DNA of 5,564 nucleotides from Pseudomonadota bacterium. GTDB lineage: Bacteria > Pseudomonadota > Alphaproteobacteria > Rhizobiales > Xanthobacteraceae. Position numbers and translations under genes: made by a program. Within the stretch, counting starts at the first letter, position 1. Every line of letters begins with the position of its first letter. The notes beneath the pieces are model-generated. The model did not search any database. It was not told the origin of the DNA and was given only the letters and a program-made list of their open reading frames with translations. This document shows, piece by piece, positions 4,601 to 5,564 of this stretch. Location: positions 1-5,564 of the forward strand of contig JAEZEY010000028.1 of the NCBI GenBank assembly GCA_023432845.1, given 5' to 3'.

Positions 4601-5564
4601 TTAGTCCTCCGACTTCTCGGTCTCGCGCTGCTTGAGCGCGGCGCCGAGAATGTCGCCGAGCGACGCGCCCGAATCGGCCGAGCCATACTGCGCCATGGCT
4701 TCCTTCTCCTCGGCGACTTCCAGCGCCTTGATGGAGATGCCGAGCTTATGGGTCTTGCGGTCGAACTGGGTGACGCGGGCGTCAACCTTCTGACCGACCG
4801 AGAAGCGCTCCGGCCGCTGATCGGCGCGCTCGCGCGCGAGATCGGCACGGCGGATGAAGGCGACGAGATCGGTATCGACGATCTTCACGTCGATGCCGCC
4901 TTCCTTGATCTCGGTGACTTCGCAGGTCACGACCGAGCCCTTCTTGAGCTCGCCCGCGGCGCCCGAAGCCATCGGATCGCCGGCCAGTTGCTTGATGCCG
5001 AGCGAGATGCGCTCCTTCTCGACGTCGACGTCGAGAACCTGGGCGCGGACCATGTCGCCCTTGTTGTACTCGTCGATGACCTGCTCGCCCGGACGCTTCC
5101 AGTCCAGGTCCGAGAGGTGGACCATCCCGTCGACGTCGCCGTCGAGGCCGAGGAACAGGCCGAATTCGGTCTTGTTCTTGACTTCGCCTTCGACGATCGA
5201 GCCCGGCGGGTGCGTCTCGACGAACACTTCCCACGGATTGCGCATGGTCTGCTTGAGACCGAGCGAAATGCGGCGCTTGACCGGATCGACTTCGAGGATC
5301 TGCACTTCGACTTCCTGCGAGGTCGAAACGATCTTGCCGGGGTGGACGTTCTTCTTCGTCCAGGACATTTCCGACACGTGGATCAGGCCTTCGATGCCCG
5401 GCTCCAGTTCCACGAACGCACCGTAATCAGTGATGTTTGTGACCCGTCCGGTGAAGCGGCCGTTGAGCGGATATTTGGCCTCGATGCCCTGCCACGGATC
5501 GTCGAGCAATTGCTTCATGCCGAGCGAGATGCGGTGGGTGTCGTGATTGATCTTGATGATCTTC
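4601..5564 (-). CDS. rpsA: 30S ribosomal protein S1, 5' end cut by window edge
   Basis: S1 binds mRNA on the small ribosomal subunit and helps start translation of messages with weak or structured leaders. The frame is open from the right edge and provides 320 C-terminal residues; alphaproteobacterial S1 is usually about 560-570, so some 245 N-terminal residues lie outside. The fragment opens with the end of one S1 (OB-fold) repeat (KIIKINHDTHRISLGMKQL). Three more follow: about 33-106 (FTGRVTNITDYGAFVELEPG to ISLGLKQ), 120-193 (GEVKNKTEFGLFL to ISLGIKQ), and a more divergent last repeat at 207-280 (VTEIKEGGIDVKIV to GISIKAL). These correspond to repeats 4, 5 and 6 of E. coli S1. The charged tail carries SGASLGDILGAALKQR and ends EKSED. 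The internal Met at 5518 is not a start, because the repeat pattern continues upstream of it. An intrinsic terminator follows the stop. Confidence 0.97.
   Translation of the reverse strand, partial: KIIKINHDTHRISLGMKQLLDDPWQGIEAKYPLNGRFTGRVTNITDYGAFVELEPGIEGLIHVSEMSWTKKNVHPGKIVSTSQEVEVQILEVDPVKRRISLGLKQTMRNPWEVFVETHPPGSIVEGEVKNKTEFGLFLGLDGDVDGMVHLSDLDWKRPGEQVIDEYNKGDMVRAQVLDVDVEKERISLGIKQLAGDPMASGAAGELKKGSVVTCEVTEIKEGGIDVKIVDTDLVAFIRRADLARERADQRPERFSVGQKVDARVTQFDRKTHKLGISIKALEVAEEKEAMAQYGSADSGASLGDILGAALKQRETEKSED

Noticed and set aside
4601..5518. A complete 305-residue protein starting at the Met at 5518
   Set aside because: The frame continues to the window edge with KIIKINHDTHRISLG, the end of another S1 repeat, so the Met is internal to rpsA.

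Overview
The window looks like conserved core chromosome of an alphaproteobacterium, most likely a member of the Hyphomicrobiales (Rhizobiales) close to Bradyrhizobium or Rhodopseudomonas. The grounds are high GC content, protein sequences of alphaproteobacterial type, a gene order (rpsA, sppA, ihfB, lapA, trpF, trpB, trpA) that I recall from that group, and an intergenic hairpin of the GGGACAAGCCCGGCCATGACG kind that is scattered through those genomes. The placement rests on recall, not on a search.

All seven genes lie on the minus strand, so transcription runs from the right end to the left end. From the right: the C-terminal 320 codons of ribosomal protein S1 (rpsA, 5' end outside the window) end at 4601. 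A strong intrinsic terminator follows at 4532-4564. Next come sppA (inner-membrane signal peptide peptidase, 3496-4470) and, 25 bp further on, ihfB (beta subunit of integration host factor, 3153-3470). A 154-bp gap rich in inverted repeats (2999-3152) separates ihfB from a small LapA-family membrane protein gene (2585-2998). After a 55-bp gap come trpF (1861-2529), trpB (644-1864) and the first 215 codons of trpA (1-647, 3' end outside the window).

The trp genes form the trpFBA block that encodes late steps of tryptophan synthesis. TrpF makes CdRP from phosphoribosyl anthranilate, and the TrpA/TrpB complex makes tryptophan from indole-3-glycerol phosphate and serine. trpF/trpB and trpB/trpA each overlap by four bases (ATGA), which points to translational coupling. 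No other trp genes are visible, consistent with the split trp operons of alphaproteobacteria.

No intergenic gap exceeds 154 bp. I found no mobile element, CRISPR array, tRNA, rRNA or broken gene. I also found no previously undescribed system: this is ordinary core genome, and the intergenic repeat cluster before lapA is the most notable non-coding feature.
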